NCBI GenBank assembly: GCA_002173095.1 | Contig: NHBK01000009.1 | Coordinates: forward strand, 248,001-312,000 | DNA: 64,000 nucleotides | Reading direction: 5' to 3' | Origin: Hyphomonadaceae bacterium TMED5 | Lineage (GTDB): Bacteria > Pseudomonadota > Alphaproteobacteria > Caulobacterales > Hyphomonadaceae | Part shown: piece by piece, positions 45,850 through 53,694 of the stretch | Position numbering within the stretch: position 1 is the stretch's first letter | How the letters are laid out: each line of letters opens with the position of its first letter | Notes under the pieces: model-generated | Told to the model about the DNA's origin: nothing | Database searches by the model: none | Seen by the model: the letters and a program-made list of their open reading frames with translations, nothing else | Program-made: the position numbers and the translations under genes

Positions 45850-47037
45850 CTATTCAACGGGTTGCCCGAAAATTGTGATCGCAAGGCCAAGAAGGGCGAG
45901 CGCGGCAAAAAATGCGGCTTTCGGGATGTTCCGGTTCTGAACCCAGCTTCGGCGCGCCGCTTCGGCGGCTTGTAGTGCGTAATAGAAAGCGAAGGCGCGG
46001 GAAGCATAGCTGATTATGGTGAAAATGTCCGACATCCATGTGAGCGCAATGCCTGCCAGTGTCACAATGAGATAAGTCTGTTGGGCGGAGAGTTTCTTGT
46101 CGGAGTGTTCTTCAACCAGCCCGCCACACCCGCCTGTATCGGCGATTGCAGCGCTGAACTGCGCTGCTAAGGCTGCAGCGATAAGAAGAACGGGCAGGAT
46201 GGGCGCGACCATGGCCATCATGTCGATAATGGCGCTCTCTTCCAACGGAATGTCCTCCGGTCGGAAAATATAGCACATGAGCAGAATATAGCTGAGATAA
46301 ATGCCCGCTGAGAGGAATTGGGCAAACTGCATGGAGCGAATGCGTGTCTTTGCCGAATACTCGGCACCCAGAAATCTGGAAATCTCAAATCCCTGCACGG
46401 TGACCAGAAGGCCAAAGATGAGAGTCATGGCGCCAATCGGCCCTGTCGTCGCCGGATTGAGTATGAGCTCGCCAGCGCTGGCTTGTGAGGAAAACTGAAA
46501 AGCGAGCCCCAGAATGAGCCCTGCAATAATGGCGAGTTTCACGCTGACAGAGATTTGTTCCATCCGCTCCAGCGCGCGAAAGCCGCGTGTCCAGCCGACA
46601 AACAAGACTAGCAAGAGCATGATCGTCGTGACGAGCCGCGCATTTTCCTGCGTGTTTGCCGCTGTCATTTTGACTGCAAAAGCACCAAACAGATTGAGAT
46701 AATAGGTGACGGAAATCACATAGGCGAGCGCGAGCGTCCAGGAGGAGCTGGCTTCGATCAAGCTGTTTTTGCTGGAGAAATCCGACTGTGTGCGGATGTT
46801 CTGACGCACGGCCATACCGAAAAGATAGGCCAGGGCGCAAAGGGCCAGCATGCCAAGCGGTGCATAGGCGCCAAAGGCGTGATCAAGGATGGGGCCAACC
46901 ACCAGAAAGCCGCTGCCGATAATAGAGGCGAGGGGGGTTACAGTGGCGCGCCAGAAATTCGACTTTGCGACTTTGGGCTGTTCCAATACCAGAAATACAA
47001 TTGCGCACAGGGCAAGTATGAAAAAGGTCTGAAGCAC
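45850..47037 (-). CDS. APC-superfamily-like permease
   Basis: This 395-residue protein has eleven or so membrane helices. The first carry a glycine-rich TPLASIIGSGFLVVGPILDH like the first helix of APC amino-acid transporters, and GFEISRFLGAEYSAKTRIRS matches the intracellular loop of helix 6. The substrate is unknown. It is divergent from the TerB-DnaJ gene. No operon partner is visible. Confidence 0.75.
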   Translation of the reverse strand: MLQTFFILALCAIVFLVLEQPKVAKSNFWRATVTPLASIIGSGFLVVGPILDHAFGAYAPLGMLALCALAYLFGMAVRQNIRTQSDFSSKNSLIEASSSWTLALAYVISVTYYLNLFGAFAVKMTAANTQENARLVTTIMLLLVLFVGWTRGFRALERMEQISVSVKLAIIAGLILGLAFQFSSQASAGELILNPATTGPIGAMTLIFGLLVTVQGFEISRFLGAEYSAKTRIRSMQFAQFLSAGIYLSYILLMCYIFRPEDIPLEESAIIDMMAMVAPILPVLLIAAALAAQFSAAIADTGGCGGLVEEHSDKKLSAQQTYLIVTLAGIALTWMSDIFTIISYASRAFAFYYALQAAEAARRSWVQNRNIPKAAFFAALALLGLAITIFGQPVE

Positions 47038-47151
47038 TGAACTCTCGCCGCTAAAAATCGGATATTGGCACGGCGGACGTTACAGACCTTTAAGCAAAGC
47101 TCAACATAGAGTGATCTGACAAAAACCGATTTTCGCGGTATAAGAGAACAA

Positions 47152-47862
47152 ATGACCATCTGGAATCGCCTTCTGGAGCGCGCGCAGCGCTTATTTGATC
47201 CTCAGGATGAGAGCGATCTGCCCGAACGCGTGGGGTTTGAAGCTTGTGGCCCGGACCCTCAGGATGTGGCATTTACGGCAGCAGTGGTCGGCCTTGGTGC
47301 CAAACTCGCCAAGGCTGATGGACATGTCTCGGATGACGAAGTTCAGGTCTTCTCCAAAGTCTTTCAGGCCGCCCCTGAAGATGCTGCGTCGGTGCGCCGT
47401 GTGTTCAATATCGCGCGTCAGACTGTGCGTGGGTATGAAGGCTATGCCTCAAAAATCGCAAACAAGTATGGTGATCGCCCATGCCTTCTCGAAGGCGTGC
47501 TGGATGGTCTGTTCTATATTGCGGGCGCCGATGGCGTGGTGACGCTGGATGAGATGATCTATCTGCAGAAGGTCTCTAATATTTTTGGTTTCACTGACAC
47601 TGATTTCCGCCGCATCAAGGCGAGCCATCTGGGCGCAGATCCATCTGACCCGTATGAGATTCTGGGTGTGAGCCACTCCGCAGATTTCAATTCTATTCGC
47701 GTCGCCTACCGTCAGCTTATGGCTGATAACCACCCTGATCGGGTCGTGACCAATGGTGCGCCGCGTGAATTTGAGCAGAGAGCGCATGAAAAAGCAGCGG
47801 CTATCACGGGTGCTTACGCAAAAATCCGTGCAGAACGCGGCATGCTGATCCGCGCCGATTGA
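47152..47862 (+). CDS. TerB-DnaJ protein (DjlA-like, cytosolic)
   Basis: This 236-residue protein has a TerB-like helical domain (about residues 35-155, with KLAKADGHVSDDEVQVF and YIAGADGVVTLDEMIYL, two matching acidic helices) and a C-terminal J domain with the HPD motif in LMADNHPDRV. Unlike enterobacterial DjlA there is no N-terminal membrane helix. It would deliver substrates to DnaK. The paired GADG/KADG motifs look like metal-binding loops of TerB proteins. Confidence 0.92.
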   Translation: MTIWNRLLERAQRLFDPQDESDLPERVGFEACGPDPQDVAFTAAVVGLGAKLAKADGHVSDDEVQVFSKVFQAAPEDAASVRRVFNIARQTVRGYEGYASKIANKYGDRPCLLEGVLDGLFYIAGADGVVTLDEMIYLQKVSNIFGFTDTDFRRIKASHLGADPSDPYEILGVSHSADFNSIRVAYRQLMADNHPDRVVTNGAPREFEQRAHEKAAAITGAYAKIRAERGMLIRAD

Positions 47863-47904
47863 CGAAAGCCCTTTTCGTCCCCACACTCCTATCAGGAGAA
47901 AAAT

Positions 47905-48204
47905 ATGATCAATGCGAATTTGACGTCAGGCGGCTTTGGAGCCGGAGGTTCATTCTGGGGATCTATTAAACGGGTTATCGCGCTGTTCGCCACTTTCGTG
48001 GTTGGCGCACTCGTTCTGATGGCCGCAGGTGTCGTTGCCATCGCTACGGCGATTGTTGGTCTGATTATCGCTTTCGTGGCGATGTTCATGCGGTTTGGCG
48101 CCTATCGTCGCTCGTCTGCACGAACTGAATACGAAGCTGAGCAGGGCGAAGGCGTTGTCCTTGAAGCGCGCCGTACAGCGCGCGGCTGGAAAGTCGACGG
48201 CTAG
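47905..48204 (+). CDS. Small membrane protein of unknown function
   Basis: This 99-residue protein has a glycine-rich start, two closely spaced hydrophobic helices (VIALFATFVVGALVLMAAGV and the next about 22 residues) and a basic, Arg-rich cytosolic tail. It follows the TerB-DnaJ gene by 42 bp with AGGAGAAAAA as ribosome-binding site, and a strong terminator comes after it, so the two form an operon. No family was recognised. Confidence 0.8.
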   Translation: MINANLTSGGFGAGGSFWGSIKRVIALFATFVVGALVLMAAGVVAIATAIVGLIIAFVAMFMRFGAYRRSSARTEYEAEQGEGVVLEARRTARGWKVDG

Positions 48205-48235
48205 TCTGTCTCGCATTCAGATACTTACCGATTAA

Positions 48236-48268
48236 AAAACGGGACAGGTGGGTAGCCTGTCCCGTTTT
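48236..48268 (+). terminator. Terminator after the small membrane protein gene
   Basis: A perfect 13-bp stem (AAAACGGGACAGG pairing with CCTGTCCCGTTTT) and a 7-nt loop, with T-rich sequence after and A-rich before. It can serve both convergent transcripts. Confidence 0.93.
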
Positions 48269-48304
48269 CTTTTGAACGCTCGCGGGTCACGAACGGTCTG
48301 GGGT

Positions 48305-49540
48305 TTATGCGGCGCTGACCTGTAACAGCTCTGCCAAAGTGTCATCTGCGGCCTGAACGGTCAGGTCGATATCGGCGTCAGTCATCGCCGCGCTGATGAA
48401 CATGTTGTGCCATGGGTGGAAATACACGCCCCGGCCCAGAAGGCCGGTGCAGAACTTGTATCCGATATCCATATCGTATCCGCCCTTGCCATCCGGGAAC
48501 ATGATGAGCGGCATTTGTGACGGACCAGACTGGCTGATTTCGATGCTTCGACGCTTCGCGATTTCATCCAGCCCATCGCGTAGCCGGTCCCCCATGCTGA
48601 TCATACGTTCCAGATAATCGGTTTCCTCGACCAGTTTCAGTGTCACCAGAGAGGCGGCCATTGCCGCGCCTGCAAACCAGAACGAGCCAGTGACATAGAT
48701 TTTACCAGCGGCTTCTTTAGCTTTCTCGCTGCCCAGGAGCGCCGATATCGGGTGACCATTTGCAAGGGACTTGCCCCAGCTTGTCAGGTCAGGCTTTACC
48801 CCGATGAGAGACCAGCTCGCATCACGGGCAATGCGCAGGCCTGCACGGATTTCATCGACAATCAGAAGCGCATCTTTTTCATCACAGAGTTCACGTGCGC
48901 GTTTGGCATAAGCCGGGTCGGGCAGTTCCTGCGGTGTGAATACATCGTGTTTGAACGGAGAGGCGAAAATGCCTGCCAGGTCATCACCTGCTTCGGCGAC
49001 GGCGGCTTCAAGGCTTTCTACATCGTTGTAAGTGTAGGAAATAAAGTGCGCCCTGTCTTCGTCGGTCACACCGTGCGGGAAGGGCGTGCACCAGTTGGAT
49101 GCGCCATGATAGGCGCCGTTCGCGATCAGGATTTTCTTTTTATCGCGATAGGCGCGGGCCGCCATGAGCGCCATGGTCGTCGCATCCGTGCCGTTCTTAC
49201 AGAACATGGCCCAGTCTGCATGATCGACCATTGAGACCCATTTTTCGGCGAGTTCGACAATGTGGGCTGTTGGGCCAGTGCCGACATCCATCTTCTGCAA
49301 TTGATCAATATACGCGGCGTCGACTTCAGGGTGTCCGTAGCCCAGCAATTGCGGACCATATGCGCACATAAAGTCGACATAGCGATTGTCATCTACATCC
49401 CAGAGATAGGCACCTTTTGCCCTGGAAAAAAATTGCGGTGTTCCCGGCATGAGCAGGCCAACCCATTCATGACCATACATTCCGTTCGGAATAACTTTTT
49501 CAGCTCTCGCCTTCAGTTCCGCGTCTTTTTCCAGCGTCAT
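48305..49540 (-). CDS. Class III aminotransferase (glutamate-1-semialdehyde aminomutase-like)
   Basis: This 411-residue PLP enzyme has the Schiff-base lysine K257 in SWGKSLANGHPIS, the cofactor-binding Asp229 in LLIVDEI and KNGTDATTMALMAAR for phosphate binding. The overall pattern resembles glutamate-1-semialdehyde 2,1-aminomutase, but such relatives in catabolic clusters are usually omega-transaminases that turn an amine into an aldehyde or ketone. It is divergent from the PfkB kinase across a 77-bp gap holding the palindrome GATAGTAATTACTATA 20 bp from its start. It is therefore probably the amine-removing step of the TetR-controlled pathway. Confidence 0.9.
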   Translation of the reverse strand: MTLEKDAELKARAEKVIPNGMYGHEWVGLLMPGTPQFFSRAKGAYLWDVDDNRYVDFMCAYGPQLLGYGHPEVDAAYIDQLQKMDVGTGPTAHIVELAEKWVSMVDHADWAMFCKNGTDATTMALMAARAYRDKKKILIANGAYHGASNWCTPFPHGVTDEDRAHFISYTYNDVESLEAAVAEAGDDLAGIFASPFKHDVFTPQELPDPAYAKRARELCDEKDALLIVDEIRAGLRIARDASWSLIGVKPDLTSWGKSLANGHPISALLGSEKAKEAAGKIYVTGSFWFAGAAMAASLVTLKLVEETDYLERMISMGDRLRDGLDEIAKRRSIEISQSGPSQMPLIMFPDGKGGYDMDIGYKFCTGLLGRGVYFHPWHNMFISAAMTDADIDLTVQAADDTLAELLQVSAA

Positions 49541-49560
49541 TGCCGTTCCCCTGTTTAAAT

Positions 49561-49576
49561 GATAGTAATTACTATA
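49561..49576. promoter_or_regulatory. TetR-type operator, site 1 (aminotransferase / PfkB kinase)
   Basis: GATAGTAATTACTATA; positions 49562-49575 are a perfect 14-bp palindrome. It shares sequence and geometry with the sites at 53645 and 57779-57810. Confidence 0.75.
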
Positions 49577-49617
49577 ATATGGAAATTTGCGTTACAGCAA
49601 GGGAAAAGAGGGAAGAA

Positions 49618-50538
49618 ATGGCCGAATTAGTGTGCATGGGGCTGACGACGCTCGATATTCTGGGCAGGCCGGTCAGGGCTTTACCAAAGGGCGGTTCGAC
49701 GGCGCTGGTGGAGAGCATTTCTCTCGCGCCTGCGGGCACGGCTGGCGGTTGTGCAGTGGTGGCATCCAGGCTGGGCCTGAACACCGGACTGGTTTCGCTG
49801 AGCGGAGCCGACAGGAACGGTAAAATTCTGCGGCTCTTGCTTGAGGAAGAACAAATTGACCTGACGCATTTCGGTGAAAGCCAGGACTTGCCGACCTCAA
49901 CAACCATTCTTCTGATCAGCGAAACGGGCGAACGGCCCAACCTGCACATGCTTGGAGCGAGTGTGCTGACCCGCTTTACACCCGAGGCCATTCAGGCGGC
50001 CAAAGATGCTGATTATCTGCATTTTGCGGGCATTGGGTTTCCGGGACTAATGGAGCATGACACGCTTGAGGCGCTGCGGGCTATTCGCGCGGCTGGCACG
50101 GTGATTACGGCAGACCTGATTTCGCCGAATAAAGACCTGATCCCCTTTCTGAAGTCTCTCTTGCCGCTGGTGCATGTATTCATGCCAAGCCTTGCTGAGG
50201 CAGAAATTCTTCTGGGCGATGTGAACGCAGAACAGGCAGCCCAGGCGTTTGAGGCGTTCGGGGCCGTTAGCACAATTATCAAGGATGGTGGCCGCGGGAG
50301 TGTTGGCTATCATCAGGGCCAGTTGATGAGCGTCCCGGCCATTCCGATTGAGGTTGTTGATACGACGAGCTGCGGCGATTCCTATTGTGCGGGCTTTATT
50401 GCGGGCCTTCATGAGGGCGCAGATTTTGAAGGGGCTATGAGGCTGGCCACCGGTACGGCGGCGCTGGTCGCGCAGGGGGCGGGTACGCTCGGCAAGCTGG
50501 AAAGCAAAGCACAGGTAAAAGAGGTTCTCTCATCATGA
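49618..50538 (+). CDS. PfkB-family carbohydrate kinase
   Basis: This 306-residue ribokinase-fold kinase has the N-terminal signature LAPAGTAGGCAVVASRLG and the C-terminal signature DTTSCGDSYCAGFIAGL, in which Asp254 is the catalytic base. It would phosphorylate a sugar or sugar-like alcohol with ATP. The start at 49618 is fixed by GAGGGAAG; the longer frame runs into the aminotransferase start. It overlaps the aldolase gene by four bases (ATGA), so kinase and aldolase form one unit in which the aldolase would cleave the phosphorylated product. Confidence 0.92.
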   Translation: MAELVCMGLTTLDILGRPVRALPKGGSTALVESISLAPAGTAGGCAVVASRLGLNTGLVSLSGADRNGKILRLLLEEEQIDLTHFGESQDLPTSTTILLISETGERPNLHMLGASVLTRFTPEAIQAAKDADYLHFAGIGFPGLMEHDTLEALRAIRAAGTVITADLISPNKDLIPFLKSLLPLVHVFMPSLAEAEILLGDVNAEQAAQAFEAFGAVSTIIKDGGRGSVGYHQGQLMSVPAIPIEVVDTTSCGDSYCAGFIAGLHEGADFEGAMRLATGTAALVAQGAGTLGKLESKAQVKEVLSS

Positions 50539-51173
50539 TTTCAGAACAGGAACTTCGCGAAGGCGTCGTCGAAAACATGAAGGCCATGGATTCTGCCGGG
50601 CTGAACCATGGCACGGCGGGCAATGTATCGGTTCGCTTTGAGGACGGCATGCTCATTTCGCCGAGCGGTATTCCCGCCAGCATGCTGACGCCTGAACAGG
50701 TTGTTCCCACGCAGTTTGATGGCAGTTTTACAGGTGACTTTAAGCCGTCCAGCGAGTGGCGCATGCATTCCGGACTTCTGGAAAAGCGCACAGATGTGAA
50801 TGCCGTGGTGCATTGCCATTCGCGGTTTGCGACAACGCTTGCCTGTGCGCGCAAGCCTATACCCTTCCTGCATTATATGACGGCGGTGACGGGCGGCGCG
50901 GAAATTCCGGTTGCGCCCTATGCGACCTTTGGAACTCAGGATCTGGCGGACAGCATTCTTGAAACGCTGGATGGGCGTTTTGGGTGTCTGATGGCCAATC
51001 ACGGGCAGATTGCCGTCTCGACATCACTGAAGCGTGCATTGTCTGTGGCAGAGGAAATCGAAACGCAGGCGGGCTATTATTACGGCACGCTTGCGATCGG
51101 CGGACCGGTTGTCCTGACGGATGAAGATCTGAAAAACGTCGCGATTGAGTTCAAAAAATATGGGCAGAGCTAA
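50535..51173 (+). CDS. Class II aldolase (L-fuculose-phosphate aldolase-like)
   Basis: This 212-residue zinc aldolase of the AraD/FucA family has metal ligands His93 and His95 in VVHCHSRFAT, His156 in ANHGQIA and the catalytic acid Glu74 in PSSEWRMH. Members retro-aldol cleave ketose 1-phosphates to dihydroxyacetone phosphate and an aldehyde, or act as epimerases. The kinase/aldolase overlap supports a kinase-then-aldolase sequence. Its 3' end contains a hairpin that is a good terminator for the convergent receptor gene on the other strand. Confidence 0.92.
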   Translation: MISEQELREGVVENMKAMDSAGLNHGTAGNVSVRFEDGMLISPSGIPASMLTPEQVVPTQFDGSFTGDFKPSSEWRMHSGLLEKRTDVNAVVHCHSRFATTLACARKPIPFLHYMTAVTGGAEIPVAPYATFGTQDLADSILETLDGRFGCLMANHGQIAVSTSLKRALSVAEEIETQAGYYYGTLAIGGPVVLTDEDLKNVAIEFKKYGQS

Positions 51174-51185
51174 AAGCTCTGCCCA
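51161..51185 (-). terminator. Terminator for the receptor transcript, inside the aldolase 3' end
   Basis: A perfect 11-bp stem TGGGCAGAGCT/AGCTCTGCCCA with a 3-nt loop is followed on the minus strand by ATATTTTTTG. It overlaps the last four codons and stop of the aldolase gene. Confidence 0.75.
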
Positions 51186-51217
51186 CATGTTTGGGGTTGA
51201 GGAAACCCGCTATGAAA

Positions 51218-51250
51218 ACCGCCAACTCCCTCAAGCTGGCGGTATTCTTT
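51218..51250 (+). terminator. Terminator for the kinase-aldolase transcript
   Basis: A stem ACCGCCA/TGGCGGT with an inner loop is followed by ATTCTTTT, 44 bp after the aldolase stop and just before the receptor stop codon. Confidence 0.7.
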
Positions 51251-51253
51251 TGC

Positions 51254-53521
51254 CTAGTTGTTGAACCGCAGGAATATGCCCGCCATTTGCGGCTCGCCAT
51301 AGCTGAGCAGGTCAACACCAAGGCTTTCGATTGGAGAAATACCAACCAGATAAGACTGGTCAAATATATTCTTTGCAAACACACCCATTTCCAGCGTGTC
51401 GTCCGCATTGCGCCAGCCAATCTGACCATTCACCAGGGTCAGGTCACCTTCTGAAGTGCGCTCGTTCATCGTGTTGTCGAAGTAAACGCGCGTGCGGTAG
51501 TTCGCATCCCAATCGGTGAAGATCTGGCTGCCGTCATTGAGGTCGATCGCATAGTTGATCGCCGCATTCAGAGAGAATTCCGGAGAGTGCTGGAGCATAT
51601 TACCGGAATAGTCTTCGCCTTCAGATTCATAATCTTCGATTTCTGAGTGAAGATATGCACCATTCAGGCTGAAGCCCAGATTGTCGGTGAGGTTCGCAGA
51701 GAATTCAGCTTCGAGACCGTAGATCGAAGAGTTCGCAGCATTGTCCAGCACCTGAGTTGTGATGCCATTGCGTGTTGTCAGCGCGAAAACCTGTTGATCT
51801 TCATACTGATAATAGAAGGCTGCGAGGTTCAGACGTGCCATCCCCCACAGGTCGCTTTTGCTACCAACTTCGAAAGCATTGAGCGTTTCGTTGTCGTATG
51901 GCTCAAGCTGGTCTGCAGAAGATGCGTTACCGCCGAAATAGCCACCAGATTTATAGCCACGGTTATACATGGCGTAGAGATTGGTGTTTGCATCATACTG
52001 ATAGCTAAGGCCTAGGCGGCCAGACCAGTCGCTGAATGTGGTCTCGTCTTCATACTCAAGCAGAGTGATGAGGCCATTTTCTACCTGGCTGGTATAGTCC
52101 ATGGACTTCGTATCAGAAGACCAGCGCAGACCGAGTGTCGCCGTAAGTTTGTCCGTGACGTCATAGTCAGCCTGACCGAAGATCGCGAAGGAATCCGTGA
52201 CCTGATTGTATGGCCAGCCAAACAGACCAACAGAGTCAGCGGGGCTGATGCCAAGCGGGTTATCGTCGGTCATGTAAAGTGGGCGCAGAATACGAAGAAC
52301 GTCGTAATTGCTGTTATCCTTCAGATCGTCATGAAGGTAGAAACCACCGACAACCCATTGCAGAGCTTCGTCGCCTGAGGATTGAAGGCGAACTTCCTGG
52401 CTGAACTGAGCCTGTTGAGCCGCATAGCGCGCTTCAATCATCTGAAGCGGGTTCGCGTCTGTGTTCTCAACGTCGTCACGATCAGAGGACTGGAAGGCCG
52501 TGATTGAGATCAGATCCATTGTGTCGAAATGGTAGGCCACTTCGAGGCTGGAGGTCATGACGTCAACTTCATCCACACCTTCGAGATTTGTTTCGATGGA
52601 ATACGGGTCAGAAGACGTATCCATATAGCCGATCGCATCTGTACAGAGGCCGCTATAGTATGAACCAGCTGCGCACAAACCGGTCGTCGCATCTGCCACG
52701 CTTGCGTCAGCCGGGAAGAGCGCGCGGCTCTTGATCTGACGCGCGCCGCCACGGTTCTGGAAGTAGCTGACCATAGCGTTGACTTCCAGATCGTCATTTG
52801 GCGTGTAGCGCAATTGGCCACGAAGTGCCCAACGGTCTGAATCGTTTACATAATTTCCGGTCGTGCGGTTCAGCGTATAACCGCTATCCTGCAATACCAT
52901 ACCCGCAATGCGGTAAGACAGAACGTCTTCAATGATTGGGCCGCCAAAACCGAACTGTGCGTTCAGTCGGTCATAGCTGCCATAGTCGATAGAGGCGTCA
53001 TAAGAGAATTCGTCGGTTGGGCCGCGAGACACGACGTTGATTGCGCCACCCGTGGTGTTACGGCCGTAGAGCGTGCCCTGTGGGCCGCGCAGGACCTCAA
53101 TTCGTTCAAGGTCATAAAAGCCTGACATCTGCGACAGAGGGGAACCGTAAAGCACACCGTCGACATACATGCTGACAGCCGCAGAGGAGCTTGGGTTAAA
53201 GTCAGCAAGGCCAACGCCACGAATGAAGATTTTCGGGTTCGCTGCTGCGTCACCGCTACCGATGCGCAAGCTCGGGGCGAGATTGTTCAGGTCAAGCGCG
53301 TTCGTGATGCGCTGATTTTGAAGTTGCTCTTCCCCGAATGCGGTTACGGCGATCGGAATGTCCTGAATGCTCTCGGTACGGAATTGCGCTGTGACGACAA
53401 CCTCGCCCATGGTTGCAGTAGAGTCTTCCTGTGCTGCTGGAGCGTCTGCGGATTCCTGTGCGTAAGAGACACCCGCGAGGAGGAGTGGAATGAGTGCCAC
53501 GCCGTATTTCAATTTCATCAT
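51254..53521 (-). CDS. TonB-dependent outer-membrane receptor of the TetR regulon
   Basis: This 755-residue receptor has a signal peptide cut after GVSYAQ, TonB-box-like GEVVVTAQFRTES, a plug with IPIAVTAFGEEQL and RIEVLRGPQGTLYGRNTTGG, and a barrel that ends LRFNN. A TATAAT -10 candidate lies on the minus strand at 53604-53609, close to the palindrome at 53645-53660. This places it under the same control as the divergent dimethylformamidase-like gene. It is likely to carry the pathway substrate across the outer membrane, which implies a substrate too large or too dilute for porins. Confidence 0.93.
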   Translation of the reverse strand: MMKLKYGVALIPLLLAGVSYAQESADAPAAQEDSTATMGEVVVTAQFRTESIQDIPIAVTAFGEEQLQNQRITNALDLNNLAPSLRIGSGDAAANPKIFIRGVGLADFNPSSSAAVSMYVDGVLYGSPLSQMSGFYDLERIEVLRGPQGTLYGRNTTGGAINVVSRGPTDEFSYDASIDYGSYDRLNAQFGFGGPIIEDVLSYRIAGMVLQDSGYTLNRTTGNYVNDSDRWALRGQLRYTPNDDLEVNAMVSYFQNRGGARQIKSRALFPADASVADATTGLCAAGSYYSGLCTDAIGYMDTSSDPYSIETNLEGVDEVDVMTSSLEVAYHFDTMDLISITAFQSSDRDDVENTDANPLQMIEARYAAQQAQFSQEVRLQSSGDEALQWVVGGFYLHDDLKDNSNYDVLRILRPLYMTDDNPLGISPADSVGLFGWPYNQVTDSFAIFGQADYDVTDKLTATLGLRWSSDTKSMDYTSQVENGLITLLEYEDETTFSDWSGRLGLSYQYDANTNLYAMYNRGYKSGGYFGGNASSADQLEPYDNETLNAFEVGSKSDLWGMARLNLAAFYYQYEDQQVFALTTRNGITTQVLDNAANSSIYGLEAEFSANLTDNLGFSLNGAYLHSEIEDYESEGEDYSGNMLQHSPEFSLNAAINYAIDLNDGSQIFTDWDANYRTRVYFDNTMNERTSEGDLTLVNGQIGWRNADDTLEMGVFAKNIFDQSYLVGISPIESLGVDLLSYGEPQMAGIFLRFNN

Positions 53522-53644
53522 GAATTGATCCCCTATGTTGTTCCTATTGGATCAGGCTTCAACAAAGTTGGCACCTGAGATTGCTTGTCCGACCAATAAG
53601 ATAATTATAGCTATTTTTTAGGCTCGCACACTCGAGCTTATTTT

Positions 53645-53660
53645 GATAGTAAAAACTATC
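53645..53660. promoter_or_regulatory. TetR-type operator, site 2 (receptor / dimethylformamidase-like gene)
   Basis: GATAGTAAAAACTATC: perfect 6-bp arms around AAAA, 35 bp before the dimethylformamidase-like start and 124 bp before the receptor start. Confidence 0.78.
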
Positions 53661-53694
53661 TTGTTTGCTTAAGAATTATGCAATGGAGTTAGAT

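Noticed and set aside
53667-53680. Similarity of TGCTTAAGAATTATG to the 7180 region
   Set aside because: The match is short and AT-rich, lies between the TetR operator and the start codon, and lacks the TTAGCC half of the shared motif; treated as chance.
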